DNA from: Linyphia triangularis
Taxonomy: Eukaryota > Arthropoda > Arachnida > Araneae > Linyphiidae
Assembly (NCBI GenBank): GCA_963978545.1
Contig: OZ021731.1
Span: 58,391,242 to 58,455,241 of the forward strand
Length of the DNA stretch: 64,000 nucleotides
Direction: 5' to 3'
The position numbers were made by a program, and so were the translations under genes. Shown piece after piece: positions 46,825 through 59,556 of the stretch (position 1 is its first letter; each line of letters starts with the position of its first letter). Below the pieces are notes generated by a model. That model was not told the origin of the DNA. It was given only the letters and a program-made list of their open reading frames with translations, and searched no databases.

Positions 46825-47453
46825 TTAAACCTTGGGTACGCTCAATTGACCAGAGAGGTTTTTCATGTATTTTACAGCTGAAACATTTGTTTTTGGTTCT
46901 GGAATTCCAAAACACTTCAATTGAGAAAGTATCATTTATTTCTAAGGCAGGGGGGGGCAAAAAGGGAGGAAAAGCGGAAAGTAGGGAGATCTCTCAGGGA
47001 GCGCGTTCCATAGGGTTAATCATCTACCCCAATGACAATATCGGAAGCATACAGCAGAAAAATTTTAAGTATTTCGAACAATTTTTTATAGCAATAGTCC
47101 AACTGTCAAATACATTTTGCTGCAAATTAGGAGAAATCTGTCAGACTTGACAAATGACCTAATGCTTCACTAGTTTTAGACCACGATATCTACTTAAGTA
47201 TTGCTTTAGTGCAGACGAATTTTTATACCATCCATAAAAACAGTAAAGCTTGAAGAAAAGTAAGGAGTTTTTAAACGAGCTATTGGCCTACGAAAATTAA
47301 TTTTCATTTAAATTTAGTTTTATTACTATTGTTATGTTTGAATAAAAACTCGTAAGTTCCAAAACAATATTTTGACAAATACTGCGGCCGAAAAATCATT
47401 AGGTCAATACAACAGACGACCTTTCTTAAACTCCGTCATACGACAACATAAGA

Positions 47454-47938
47454 AATCCACTGGTCTGCCGTGGCAAAAATGGCCGAAACTGATCAAAAAA
47501 CGACTTGGAATGAGTTGAACTAAAATCCGATTGCCAAATATGTCATAACTTGCCAAAAAGAGAACAAACTTTTTCGTCTGGCAACCCTGCATTTTGATTT
47601 TCAATGAGAAAAAGCGCAAACGATTTTTGATTTCTGGGTTGGAAAATGCGTATCTTTTAAAAGTAAGCCAAATTGGCGACATCAGTTACGTCATCCGTGA
47701 CGTAATGTTTATTGCCAACTTGGCTCCCTTTTAATAGATGCAAGTAGACGGTCGCCAGATATCTGAATCGTCTGCAACCTTCTTAATTGATAATTAAAGA
47801 GTGAGGGTTACCAAATAAAAAAAAAATGCTCATTATTTGGCAAGTTATGTGTCATTTAGCAATTGGATTTAGTTCAACTTATTAAAAGTCGATTTTTGAC
47901 CAGTTTCGGCCATTATTGCCACTGCAGAACAGTGGATT
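47454..47938. mobile_element. Foldback element with about 105-bp inverted arms
   Basis: The arm from AATCCACTGGTCTGCCGTGG pairs with the reverse complement of the right end AATCCACTGTTCTGCAGTGG. The match continues through 'tggccgaaactg', 'gttgaactaaa' and 'cataacttgcca'. The spacer is about 270 bp. Confidence 0.75.
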
Positions 47939-48229
47939 CGTAATATACTCACTTTTCTCTAATTTCTATAAAAAATCAGAATGATGTTCGATGGGGTCCA
48001 AAACTTGCAGTCGCCTCTCAATCTATAAGGTAATAACTCCGTATTTCAACTGCGCCGATACGCAATTTCCTGTTTCAACAATTAACAGCCAATCAAAGAA
48101 GTCCACGATTAAACCACGGACGAGTCCCTTTGGTGAAACAAATGTTGCTTCGTTGGAGCGCATCTTTTCATTTGATCATATTCTAGCCAGGAAACTATTA
48201 GGGAAAGACTAGGGAACATCGCACCACTT

Positions 48230-48833
48230 TCATTTACACTATAATACTGGTCACTACATTTAAATATGAAGTGGAATAGTATTACCATTTTTATATTTTT
48301 ATTCATTTGAAAATGGCTCGTTCGGCGATAATTTTTACATGCGCAAAAAAGCCACCTTCAAATTGGCGATATACATTTCTATAACTCGCATTAACCTTTC
48401 TTGTTAGTGAAACAGAGGTCGTTAGAGAACGGTCGTTAATGTGCGGGAATTTCGGTGGTGGGAATGTTTAGAACACCTTAAGAGGCATTACCATAGCAAT
48501 TTTGGAAAAAAATCGTTAGAGCTTTTTTTAGTAATTGCTGAAAAACATGTTTTCATGTATAGCGCATGCGCAATATTGACGAAAACCTTTATGACAGGTC
48601 TCAAGACCACCACTAATCTGTGCACCAAATTTGAGCATCGTAGGACAATTCGTTCAGGAATTATGCTGACCATGTACAGACACACATACTGACATTTTTT
48701 TTAATCACTTTTTGAAACTCTGGATATTCCAAAACGTGGAAAAATGCACACAAAAAACTAAATATTTTGGACCGGAACAATACTTTTATTAACCTATGTT
48801 AACATATGGTCAATTGAAAGTATAAAGGAAGCT
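48230..48833 (+). repeat. Dispersed repeat family D, copy 2
   Basis: Collinear with 40495-41175. It begins ACTTTCATTTACACTATAAT and ends GGTCAATTGAAAGT, again with inverted ends. Confidence 0.7.
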
Positions 48834-48850
48834 TTCAAATGATCAAGGGT

Positions 48851-49027
48851 TGGTTGTTTTCAGATTACCTGGCGCCGTCAGCAACAAGAGGGCTATAATG
48901 CTCCGAAAGATTCCTCATTTGACAAGCCAACATACATTTACAAACACCCATGCCTAACACGGGACTCTAACCCGCAACCTCACGGTCTAGAATCTAGCGC
49001 GCTATCCACTATACCGTTTGGTCGGCC
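48851..49027 (-). mobile_element. SINE A copy 9
   Basis: Minus-strand copy with several substitutions. The flanks carry an imperfect duplication, CAAATGATCAAGGG at 48836-48850 and CAAATGAACCAGGG at 49028-49041. The decay of both copy and duplication marks it as older than most siblings. Confidence 0.82.
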
Positions 49028-49041
49028 CAAATGAACCAGGG

Positions 49042-50149
49042 ATTCCGACTGTCGGTTTGGGAAGTTTCAGTTACGGCAAGAGAAAACATTTTAACTCCGA
49101 TCATTACTTTCTTTAGAGTAATTATGGTCCACTTGTTCAGGCTTCAGCCGTATCGAGATGAAAATACTTTGATTTTTCACAGCACAAGAGCTACACGAGT
49201 CACTTAAATTTTCCGAAAATTGAGAAAAGGAATACCATCTGGAATGTCTTCAGAGGGAAAAGAAAAACCAGGTAATCAAAGGCGTTGTTGAGTATAACTA
49301 CTCAAACGCCGAATGTTTTGTATCCGAACGTTTAGAGTATCGGTCTTTATTCTCGCATAAACTTTCAAACAGTTTTGTAACATTAGCCTATTTTTCAGCG
49401 CAGAAAGTGGCAAAGCTGGAATTTGAACTTTAGAAGTCTTCTTCATTAAACAGCACTGGCAAGTGTCCGTTAACTGAAGTAACTCATTTTTTTAGACAAT
49501 AGCCATTCGCAATAAGTTATGTTAAACACGAAATGTTTAATCCTTTGACTAACCAAAACAATCTTTTGGAAAATTATTTTATATAGTTTTCTACATTTCT
49601 GGTGTGCGTATGCCTTACTGTACTATTGATTTGATTTTTTTTTATGGCAGAAAAGCAACGCAAGGGTTATACTGCAAACCCTCGTTGAAATACTTTATAA
49701 CATCAAACTAAGATAAAAATAAGACGGATACAAACTTTAAAATCAAGTAAAACAATCTAATGAAGTCTGAAAATTTAAGAAAACTTATATATGGTGATGG
49801 ACCCAATGAGTAATGGAACTGACAGATGGTTGGTGCAAAACAGGAGCAGTCTGATTGAGTTCAAAACAGATCATTTAAATAAGATGTGATACAAGATGCG
49901 ATTAGCATTAAAAAATAACTTTGTAGCTGATACACGTCGGGGCACCCATTGTCAGCATAAAGTGAACATAGGTTAAAACGAGAGTGGCCAAATACATTGT
50001 AGGTCAATACTACGTTTTTCAGTTCGGATATCACTCGAAAGTTGTTTACTCTTAAGCATTATTCCAATTAAAAACTTAAGATTTTGTTGCTTATAATTAT
50101 CAAGAATCGTCAACAAGCATAAGTTGCAAGAGTTAAAAAGGACACATAC
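49042..50149. other. Part of gene 2 intron 2 without recognisable content
   Basis: No repeat copy or exon is supported here. A palindrome-like 'caaacgccgaatgtttt' stretch near 49302 has no clear partner. Confidence 0.35.
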
Positions 50150-50221
50150 CCAGCGACCGCTATCGTTGAATTCCTTTTTATAGCGTTTCTCCAATTCGTC
50201 ATTGAACCACACCTTTTCCCT
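50150..50221 (-). CDS. Gene 2, exon 2
   Basis: Minus strand: the acceptor 'aagcttttattttcag' ends at 50222, the exon is 72 nt (24 codons, phase 0 both sides), and the donor is CGCTGG|GTATGTGTCC. The peptide runs REKVWFNDELEKRYKKEFND then SGRW, with alternating charged residues typical of an amphipathic helix. It joins in frame to MALTPDE of exon 1. A longer open frame exists around it, but its extra parts are intron. Confidence 0.75.
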
Positions 50222-51482
50222 CTGAAAATAAAAGCTTGTTAACACCATGTTCAAGATTCGACATTTGGTTAAACTTCGACTGAGAGGTTGCGATATTTCA
50301 TGGGTGATTTTACACGGGCGGATTTTGTTTTTAACCAGGAATAGGTCTTCGTACGACAATGGACAATTACCACATTTTTTAAAAACGAGTGAAATTAGTT
50401 TATATTTATGAAGACATTTTTCTTTCCGATTCCAAATATTTAAACAAAAGTCCTTTAAAAAAATTGGTTTTGAGGGATTTTCTTTCCTAAATATTTATAT
50501 AACCGAGCCAAAACCAGTCTGATCAAAATCTGTGACGTCAAGGGTTCCTACAGTTTCTGTGGTTATCGTGATGTTTCTGCCAAATAGTTGGCGTTGCTAG
50601 ACCATTGTCATATTAAATACAAGTTGCCGTGATTTGCGAGAAGCTTGCAAATCTAGTTTCCGCTGCTGCATTTCAAGCCAAGATGTTTGGGAAGCCGTGA
50701 CGTCACATTCAATGCCAGCGGAATGAATCGTTTTCTCGCCAACGTCTAACAAGGTAACTTTGATTGCAAATTAAGAAAAAAGAAAAAGCGCATTGAACAG
50801 AAATTTTTGTGTTTATGGCCTTTTCGAAACCTTTAAAATTGAATAAAAAAAATTTAAAAAATGCGGGAATTGTCCATTTAGGAAACGCACTTACAACCCA
50901 TTTGAAATACTAAAACGTAAAAAAAAGTTTTACATCAACTGATGAACAAGAGGCTAAAGTATAACCCCCTCCCCCCCCCCCCCCATCTCAGAATCAGCTG
51001 AATGCCTAAAAACATCAGAAGTCCAAATAACATATTTTATACCTGCTGAAACATTTGATAACTTTTTTTAAACTTGTTTTACATGTTCTGACCACCTCCC
51101 AGCCTATTCACCCCGTGGGCGTGCCAGCTAAATTTGATTCGATATTACCTATAAGTTAGCTGACTATCGTTACACAATTTAGTCGGCGTAAAATGACTGA
51201 CCCTAGAGTGTCTAACATCTTTAATCTGCTAAATTGGAAGTATATTATTAGCATAAGATAATAGACGAACGTTTTGTTATCTAGGGATATACTGGTCAAT
51301 GCAGCTATTGTGCTATAAATCGCCACAAAACTGAAACGGTAAAAATTGTTACAAGAGTTTCAAAAACCAATTTATTACAAAGAATGAAGTATAAATTTAA
51401 TGCTTATTAATACTGTACTATAATACTTTGTGAAGGTGAACTTCCGTAGTAAAATAAATTGCGTTGCAGTGAATGAAAGAAG

Positions 51483-51598
51483 GTTGGTTACTTTCAGATT
51501 ATCTGGCGCCGTCACCAACACGAGGGCCATAATGCGTCATTCGACAAGCCAACATACATTTACAAACACCCATGCCTAACACGGGTCTCTAACCCCAT
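51483..51598 (-). mobile_element. SINE A copy 10, truncated
   Basis: The tail and body are present (GTTGGTTACTTTCAGATTAT on the plus strand through CATGCCTAACACGGG), but the tRNA-like head is missing beyond the B box. An internal 18-bp block is also lost near 51535. No duplication was found. Confidence 0.8.
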
Positions 51599-52513
51599 TT
51601 GTTTTTTTGGAATATTATTTCATTTTTGAGATGGAAGTCAACGATAAAACTCCATTTTTTTTTTATTTTTTTTTTTTAATAATATTTGTGAAAAGTAGGT
51701 TTATTTCTAGATTTGATAAAACTAAAGTTGAAATTGTAAAAATTCAATTTCAATACATTAACAAATTTTCACAAGAATATTTTGCATCGTAACAGATTCC
51801 GTCAGCTTATTTCTGCTCATTGAAGGGGCTTTATACAGCCAAATACCGCCTCGTAATTTTGAACTGTCAGTTAACACAGAAACCTGAAGGCGATTCATTT
51901 TTATGCTGCATTTACCACAAATACACCAAAACATGTGCACCCAATGTCTATCATGCCACCATATTAGATCTTGCATTATTTTCAATTATCTTTCAAAAAC
52001 TTTACCTTCTGACAAAAATAAAAAATTACAATTTGCGCCTTTTTTCCCAAACTCAAAACAGCATTGTAAAGTTGTTTAAAATAAGTGCATTTAAATTTAA
52101 TGTATGGTAAATAAAATTTGAATTAAACAATGAAGTATTTTAAAATTTGTTATATGTTTACACAGCTGCTTGTATCCGGAGAACTGAACTTCATGGAAAA
52201 AAAAATTCTTAAATGGCAATTTAGATTGGGTACAGATAGTGTATGACATTTCTTTGACGGTTTTTTCTTCGAATAAACGCAGTTACTGACAGCAGGTTTT
52301 ATTTTAAGTTTAATAAAATTATTTTTTTTTTTATATTTTATCCTAATTCTACTTATATTCTCACTTCGGTTCTCATCTTATTTGAGTTGCCATGCTTTTG
52401 AACTTGATGTTTCTAATAGCCAATTAAAAAATAGCCCAAATGTCCTATACTACTTATGTTCTTTATATTGCCTTCAGAATATAAATATATTATAATATTG
52501 TAAATGGACTTAC

Positions 52514-52534
52514 TTCATCCGGGGTCAGTGCCAT
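52514..52534 (-). CDS. Gene 2, exon 1: start codon and seven codons
   Basis: Minus strand ATGGCACTGACCCCGGATGA A, then GTAAGTCC. The start ATG (52532-52534) lies in AAAGATGG context and is followed by MALTPDE, then a perfect donor. Phase 0 matches exon 2. The 5' UTR extends to higher coordinates; its end is not visible. Four exons joined give about 121 residues: an N-terminal helix, a WLGND turn, a basic coiled-coil-like helix and an acidic KPAD tail. I do not recognise the family. Small ciliary, mitochondrial or adaptor proteins can look like this, but nothing in the sequence decides. Confidence 0.65.
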
Positions 52535-54819
52535 CTTTCTTTGTGTCGGAACTCTTTGCATTTCAAGAAAATGACCAGTAATATGAATCGTTTTAGGCAA
52601 TTCCTTCTTTTTCAATTGCAGGGAAGCAGCACAACTGATGAAACTTCCAAGGTTTATGTTGGTTGAAGTTGGATTGGATTGCGAATTTCAAGCCAGCTGA
52701 GAAGAGTGGTGCATCGACAGTGTCTGGATTTGCATCAAACAAGGGGAACAAGCCACGCTATCGGACCAGGTGCAAGGACAGGGAACAGTCCACCTCAAAC
52801 TGGGGGTGTACGATACCCTCCCCACAATAGGACCGCAAAACTTCAGGGTCATCCAGAATGGGAAATAGAATCCCTGCTTGAAGGGGGGGAGGGGAGGGGA
52901 ATCTGATCAGATGCGCGTTTGGGTCACTTTCTAAATTTCAGTCTGAAAGAGCAGGGGGACCTGGATTTTTCATTGATCATACTCTGGGGTAAGGATTACT
53001 GAATAGGTCCATAAACCCTGGGTCTGTCCTTTACAATATTTATAGGGGGTCAATTTTTTTTCTTTGATTTTCCATTTTGTATGCTTTTAAATCCATACAT
53101 GTTAAATTACTTTGAGATTACGCATTCTGTTTTGGCATTCAACTTTTCCAAACCCCTTATGATACTTATAAACCTCTTTCACTATACTTGGATCAAAACT
53201 TGATAAATATGTAATTATAGAAATACCAAAAAAAAATTAATAAATAAGAATTACTATTTTAAAATTGCTTCAGTACTTGGTAAAATGCAGTTTACTTTTA
53301 CAATATTTTAATGAGTATTATTGATTCCATTTAGCCAGGCACCATGGCTCAAGTTTAAAAGCAGGCTTCCCTACTCTCTAAGTCTTGATCAGACCCTGAT
53401 TATCCAAGTAATTTTAGGGGAAAAATATTCCAAACTCACTGAACTAAATAATAAAAAACTGAAAACTACATGCAGAGATTAATATCCAATTATTCATAAA
53501 TAAAATGCATCATAGCATACGATACATCGAATTTATATCTTATACCCATCTTAACATTATAGCCACTTGGACCCAATGGCGGATCCAGTCAGGAGGCGCG
53601 GGGGGCGCGCGCCCCCTCCTCAGGTGGAGTCTTTTTTTTTTTTACAATTTACAGAAATAAATAATAATAATAAATATATTTTTTTTTCCAAGTTTTTTTC
53701 AATAAGTTCACGCAACAATTATATCTTAACCTTCATCTAATTTCCAAAAAAAGCAACAAAAAAAAAGCTTATTTTTGTAACAAGGTTCTATTTATAGCCT
53801 TCTCTCTTCCCATTCAAACGGATGTTGGAAGACTGTACAAGTATTCAAACCTCCACCCTCTTGAACTTGAAGATATCTTGGACCCCTGATACCCGATCCC
53901 TTTTCTGTCGAGTGGGAGGAAGAGATTTTGACTCAGATGCGTAATGTCCAACGCCAACCAGGGGAAAAAAAATAATGAGAGGTTGACTATTTGGGTTACC
54001 CCCGGAAATGGCCACCCCCATTCAACTGGACATGGTAATAGGCTAAACTTAAAACTTTTGAAAGAAAGGAAGAGGAAGGTTATTTATTAACTGGGGCATA
54101 AGAACTCGTCCAGCTCTATATTTCTGCTTCGGCTTGTAAATACGCGTCATGAATTTAAAGTTTGAATTTCAATTAACAATCCTCTCTTGCACCACACTGG
54201 AAAGGTATACCAATTGTTTTTTTTTACATAAAATAGACTTATAAACAATTTTGTAAGAAGAATTATCTTTGTAAAGTAGCACTACAGTAGCAGAAATAAT
54301 TAAATTAAAAAATATCGTTTTCAAACCCTGTACGAAATTAAACGAATGAATTAACAAAATAAATGTGTATGTTTTTTACGATAATTTTAAAAGTTTTGTA
54401 CAAATATTCACTTAGACATACTTTCAAATTCTTTTTTTTCCCCCTTTCTTTCGTTATTGCAGAAGTAATGCAAGAAATATTGCACTTTATAAGTAATTAT
54501 AACGCTTACGGCATAATATATATACATACTTTTAGAGAAGGCTAAGATTACTCTAATTTTATTCTAAGCCTATTCTTCCAAAACATATTTTTTATGAAAC
54601 TTCTGATTCTAGTTCAAAAGTTTCGTGAAAGAAGTAAAATGATATTGCGACTCAAAATGAAGTTCTTAAAATTTTTTAAATACAATGATCCTCCTACAAT
54701 CTCTCTCCTCCAGTTATAATTGTAGAATTGGAACAAAATATTTCAGTATGCGATGCTTTTTAATTTGTCAGGGATTGATATAATTTACCTATTTTGTTTT
54801 CATTATTTAAAAAAAATGC

Positions 54820-55322
54820 CCAGTTTGGCGATTATTCTAAAAAACCGCCGCTGAAACTGTGAAAATTGTGATATATTTTTCAATAAACACTGCATTATCC
54901 TTTCTTTTAAGTGCAACAGAGCAGAAACAGTCGTTGATGGGCGTTCGCATTATCTCATTTCTACGGAGGTGGGAATAATTAGAAAACCTTTAAAGGCATT
55001 TTTATAGCGATTTTAATTAAAATCGTTAAAACCATTTTTTGGTAATCGCTGAAAAGCGTAATTTTTTCAATATTAGCTACTTAATGCACATGTGCAATTT
55101 TGACGAAAACCGTAATGCCAGGTCCCATAGCCGTCAATAACCTGTGCATAAAAATTGAACATCGCCGGTCAATCCGTTTTTGGAGTTATGCTGATAACTA
55201 ACAGGCACAAACATTTTTTTGAACTCATCACGTTCCAAAACGTGTAGAAATGCAATATAATCGATTTTTTTTTTTACCGAATTCAATACTTTTATACCCT
55301 ACGTGTAATTGAAAATAAAAAA
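54820..55322 (+). repeat. Dispersed repeat family D, copy 3 (diverged)
   Basis: Shared blocks with copies 1 and 2: 'ttttgacgaaaacc.taatg.caggtcc', 'gagttatgctga', 'gttccaaaacgtg' and 'aatacttttataccct'. Nested inside the hAT element. Confidence 0.6.
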
Positions 55323-55359
55323 AAATGTGGATGTATAAAATCGCACCAAATATATATAT

Positions 55360-55834
55360 TAGTTCTGGTAAAATAGTATCTAAGACTATAAGAAAAATAA
55401 AAAAAATTGGTTCGTTGATCAAACTAGGCAAAAATGTTCTATATTTGTCATGGAAAATGAATATTCAAATGAGTCCATAAAAATATCTAGCAAAGAAGGG
55501 GGGGAGGGGTTTGGGGGGGAGGGGGGTTTCGTGGCTGAAAAATTAATTTTGGAGCAATCTAGGCCTGTGACACATGTTTTTAGAGTACTTTATTTTTATG
55601 CTGAATTTAATGAAAAAAAGTAAAACGATATAACTAATCTAAAAAAAGTTACAGTTCTTTTTTAAAACGAAAACACATGTAAAATCCAAGGAAGGGTAAA
55701 ATACGACTTTAAAAAATAAAAAATTGGTCCGTTCATGAAACTTTGCAAAAACGTTTTATTTGTCATGAGTATAAAGAAACAAAGGAGTTTGTAAAAATAT
55801 CTAGCATAGAAGGGTGTTTTTTGAGGAGTGGGAG

Positions 55835-55865
<31 letters not shown>

Positions 55866-55880
55866 GAAAAGTAATTTTGG
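55360..55880. repeat. Diverged tandem duplication, offset about 315 bp
   Basis: The block near 55403-55500 ('aaaattggttcgttgatcaa' to 'aaaatatctagcaaagaagg') recurs near 55718-55815 ('aaaattggtccgttcatgaa' to 'aaaatatctagcatagaagg'). It ends in a T-tract at 55837-55860. Confidence 0.65.
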
Positions 55881-56117
55881 TATAACCTGGGCATTTCACC
55901 TTACGCTAAGATAGCGAGTCAGAAATGTGACGAAAAAGGGGAGGGGGTGGGGTTAATCAATGGATACAGATTATCTTGAAGTATATTTCTAGAACACTGC
56001 ATAGATTATTATTATTTTTTTTTAAAGCTTTTTTTAAATATTCGATTTCATCCTGGCTAAGGCACAGGTGTTGCGCCCCCCCCCCAGGAAAATCCTAGAT
56101 CCGCCACTGCTTGGACC

Positions 56118-57551
56118 GCATGCTGAGATTGGTCAACTTCAAGTACCAGGGATAAGGACAAATGTAGCGCAGTAATTAGCTGCTGTTGTTTAAGATCAGT
56201 CTTGCTTCCTTTCTTAAGTAGTAGAAATGACATGCATATTCAATGGCCCATCAATTTCCCCCTTTTTTTTTTATCACTGAAAGTAACTGATTGCCATTTT
56301 TTACCATGAGACGTTAAGCTTTAGAAGATTTTAAAGTTCTCTTTTATGTCACTGTTTCAAAAATAATTCACGACATTTTCTTAATAAAAATATTTCTCTA
56401 CGTTTTAATTCGATTTACTGTATATTTTGAAACTGTAAAAGTTAAGGCAATTTAACTCGAAGAAATTTTTAATTGAAGCTCTTTTTAGTAGTATAGTTCG
56501 ATCTTGATTGGAAGTTTTCTTTGGTCTTCCAGACATTTTTTTTTTACTCCTTGCATTCAGTTTTGAATGATAAAACTCTATAAACACCGAGTGCGAAACT
56601 TAAAAATTTGATAATACTTTGGATGACTTTTCATCTGCATTTAATCTTAAATTATTTATTTAGTTTTTGGAAATGTCTCTAGCTATTGCCATTACTGATC
56701 TCCGACTGTATCTTTTGGATAGTGTATGTTTGGTTAGTGACTTGAAGCAAAAGAAAGCTTATCAATCACCAAAGCGATCTATATCAGTAACTTCCAAACT
56801 AAACATATGTTTGTAACCATGGTCAGATATTCGATAGTATTAAGAGGGAAGTATTCAACTGGCTTTATCTGCTTGCAGAGCAAAAACCACTTAAAAGCTA
56901 TTCAGAAGTAGTTTGAGATCAGTGCTTGCCATTGTGACTGCGTTATCTTATTTAAAAGGAACTAACAGATACGAATTATCTAAATAAAAGCAAAATATGA
57001 AGGCAGAGTGTGTTAAGCCAAAATAATGTACCAGATATTGAAAATAGCCATTAGAGTCAGGTGCTAGTTTACTTAGTCCTTCGTTTCCACTCTCAGCCGG
57101 GAGTTCAACCAACCAACCAAATACCCATTAAAATTTGCTTCTGGAAGTAAAAAATTTGTATTTTAAAAGAATGCGAATACAAACGTCTGTAGTTATGAGA
57201 ACCTACTATTTAAATTTTATTCAATTGATTTATTATCATAAAAAACTGTCTCTTAGTGATATATATTATTTCTAAGAGAAACGGGTATTTTATTATTATA
57301 TCCTCACCAGGGGATAGGGTAAGTATACAATTTTCGAAGATGATATTAATAATTTAAAAGTAATTTAATCCATGCGCTTGCAATGCAACCTCTGGGTTGC
57401 ATATTGTATTTTTTTTTCTTTCTAATAAGTAATTACTTTTTAATATTTTTCTTTTGTTGGTCTCATAAAAACATAATGTAGTAAACTTATTCGAAGCTAA
57501 CATGTAGAATAATTACTATGTCTAAAATAGTCTTTAAATAATGTTGTTGTT

Positions 57552-57585
<34 letters not shown>

Positions 57586-58003
57586 CTTTGGTGTTGGACG
57601 AATGCAGGAAAGCTAATACTTCATTACTAAAAGCAGTGTTTCCACTATATAACAAAACAAAACTGTTTAAGCAACTTCGTTAATCAACTTTTCAAAACAA
57701 GTTGTAGGAAAAACCACGCAGCCAATTTCAGTGGCTTTAAACACAAGGACGGAAAGGCCATAGAGTCGTTCGATGATCACCGGGCCGGTCAGTGTCTCTA
57801 AAAAATGAGCCGGCCCGGTAAGAAGTTAGAAAATAAAACATATAGTTAAAAACGTATAATAAACAATTGTATTTATTTTACAAAAAAATTTGAAATTTTA
57901 CTTCAGTTTTTTCAACAAACTATCAATGATTTATGGAAACCGACTGCACTCAAATAAGGTATAAGTAATAGAGACCGAAAAATGTAATTTTATTAAATTA
58001 ATT
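56118..58003. other. Gene-free interval
   Basis: AT-rich, with a long T-tract at about 57553-57582 and a GC-rich palindromic pair (CACCGGGCCGGTCAG at 57779 and GAGCCGGCCCGGTAAG at 57809) that may be a transposon end. No exon is supported. Confidence 0.4.
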
Positions 58004-58188
58004 GCCGACCAAACGGTACAGTGGTTAGCGTGCTGGCTTCTAGACCACGAGGTTGCGGGTTCGAGTCCCGTGTTGGCATGGGTGTTTGTAAATGTATGTT
58101 GGTTTGTCTAATGACGAATGTTTCGGCGCATTATAGCCCTCGTGTTGCTGACGGCGCCAGATAATCTGAAAACAACCAACCAACCAAT
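58004..58188 (+). mobile_element. SINE A copy 11
   Basis: Full-length copy with an ACCAACCAACCAA tail. The duplication TATTAAATTAATT lies at 57991-58003 and 58189-58201. Confidence 0.9.
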
Positions 58189-58889
58189 TATTAAATTAAT
58201 TATTGAAACAACAATTAATAAATTAAACTATTTAATTATTGAAATTAATTATTAAATGAAAATATTTAAATAATGAAATCTATTAAATTGTTTAAATATT
58301 TAATTATTAAAATCAATTATTTAATTGATCCTTTTTTTATTAACAATAACTATTAAAAAAAATTTACAATGAAGATTCCAGCTGGCATTATTCTAAAATC
58401 ACCTGGTCGATTTTATGTCCTAGTACGCCCCTGAATAAACATATTTTGTGTTCGACAATTTAGAAACATATATTTCAGTGTTTGTAAAACTGAAAAGTGT
58501 AAACATTTGCTGACTTCCTTTTTTTCCTGTTTCACAATCCATGGTAACAACATCCATAGTGCTTAGCTGTGTGTTCACAATTACATTTAACCTTATCAGC
58601 CATTGTTCCTATCTGGATGATTTCATTGGAGAATGCAGGACTTTTATATTATTAGATCAAAATCTGTGCGAATAGGGAAGGCCGTCTTAAAGAATTTCAA
58701 TTAAAAAAAATCCCCATTTTCCTTTTCGTATACTACTACTAGACAAGTGGCCCATTAACTACCGATACTTACAAGTATATCACTTGCATATCACATTGTG
58801 ACTTATTTGAAATTTTGATTGTAAAATTTTTTTGGGATATCACAGAATGTCACTGCGATATCGTAAAGAAAAGTCCCCACATCGTCACA

Positions 58890-59556
58890 TTGTGATGTCG
58901 CTGCAATATCACATGCAAGACGTATTGTGACGTGAACTTTTGCCACAAAAAACTTCGTCGCTTTGACGGAATTATGACAAAGTGAGTTATCAGACTCCTC
59001 ATCACAATTACACTCATTATTAACTTTAAATAAATCAAAAGGTTTACAGAATTGCCACGAACCATTCTAGGCGAATATGCTGCCACGCATCCAGTCATAA
59101 TACATAAATCATAAAGCTACCCCAGTAGCAAAACAACGATAGCTAATATCGCTCGAATTGGCTAATTTCGATGTAAACCCTTGTAAAGCGGCCGTTAACC
59201 GATGTAAACCAATCTCGCCCAATTGTGATGTCGCTGCGATATCACATGCAAGACGTAATGTGACGTGAACTTTTGCCACAAAAAACTTCGTCGCATTGAC
59301 GGAATTATGTCAAAGTGTGTTATCAGACTCCACATCACAATTACACTCATTATTAACTTTAAATAAATCAAAAGGTCTACAGAATTGCCACGAACCATTC
59401 TAGGCGAATATGCTGCCACGCATCCAGTTCTAATAAATAAATCATAAAGCCACCCCAGTAGCAAAACAACGATAGCAAATATCGCGCGAATTGACTAATT
59501 CCGATGTGGATCCTTTTAAAGAGGCCGTTAACCGATGTAAGCCAATCTCGCCCAAT
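58890..59556. repeat. 333-bp tandem duplication
   Basis: 'ttgtgatgtcgctgc' begins units at 58890 and 59223. Each runs to 'ccaatctcgccc', with only scattered differences. The parallel minus-strand open frames in the two units are not coding. Confidence 0.9.

Larger units (their letters stand above)
53574..56109. mobile_element. hAT-type element, 2.5 kb, non-autonomous
   Basis: Left end CAATGGCGGATCCAG and right end (reverse complement) CAGTGGCGGATCTAG, each followed by a G-rich subterminal stretch, with a perfect 8-bp duplication CTTGGACC at 53566-53573 and 56110-56117. No transposase ORF is present. Family D copy 3 and a local duplication lie inside. Confidence 0.88.

Noticed and set aside
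49973..50359. 128-codon ORF as a complete gene
   Set aside because: Only the central 24 codons, between a good acceptor and donor, look coding; the flanks read through intron.
51758..52110. Cys-rich minus-strand ORF as a zinc-finger fragment
   Set aside because: Cys spacing (CICGKC) is too short to support a domain and no second pair of ligands is present.
52679..52906. GC-richer ORF upstream of gene 2
   Set aside because: It lacks an ATG start, reads like low-complexity sequence, and has no splice partners.
57779..57830. GC-rich palindrome as a replication or regulatory site
   Set aside because: More simply an eroded hAT-type GGCCCGG end; no further support.
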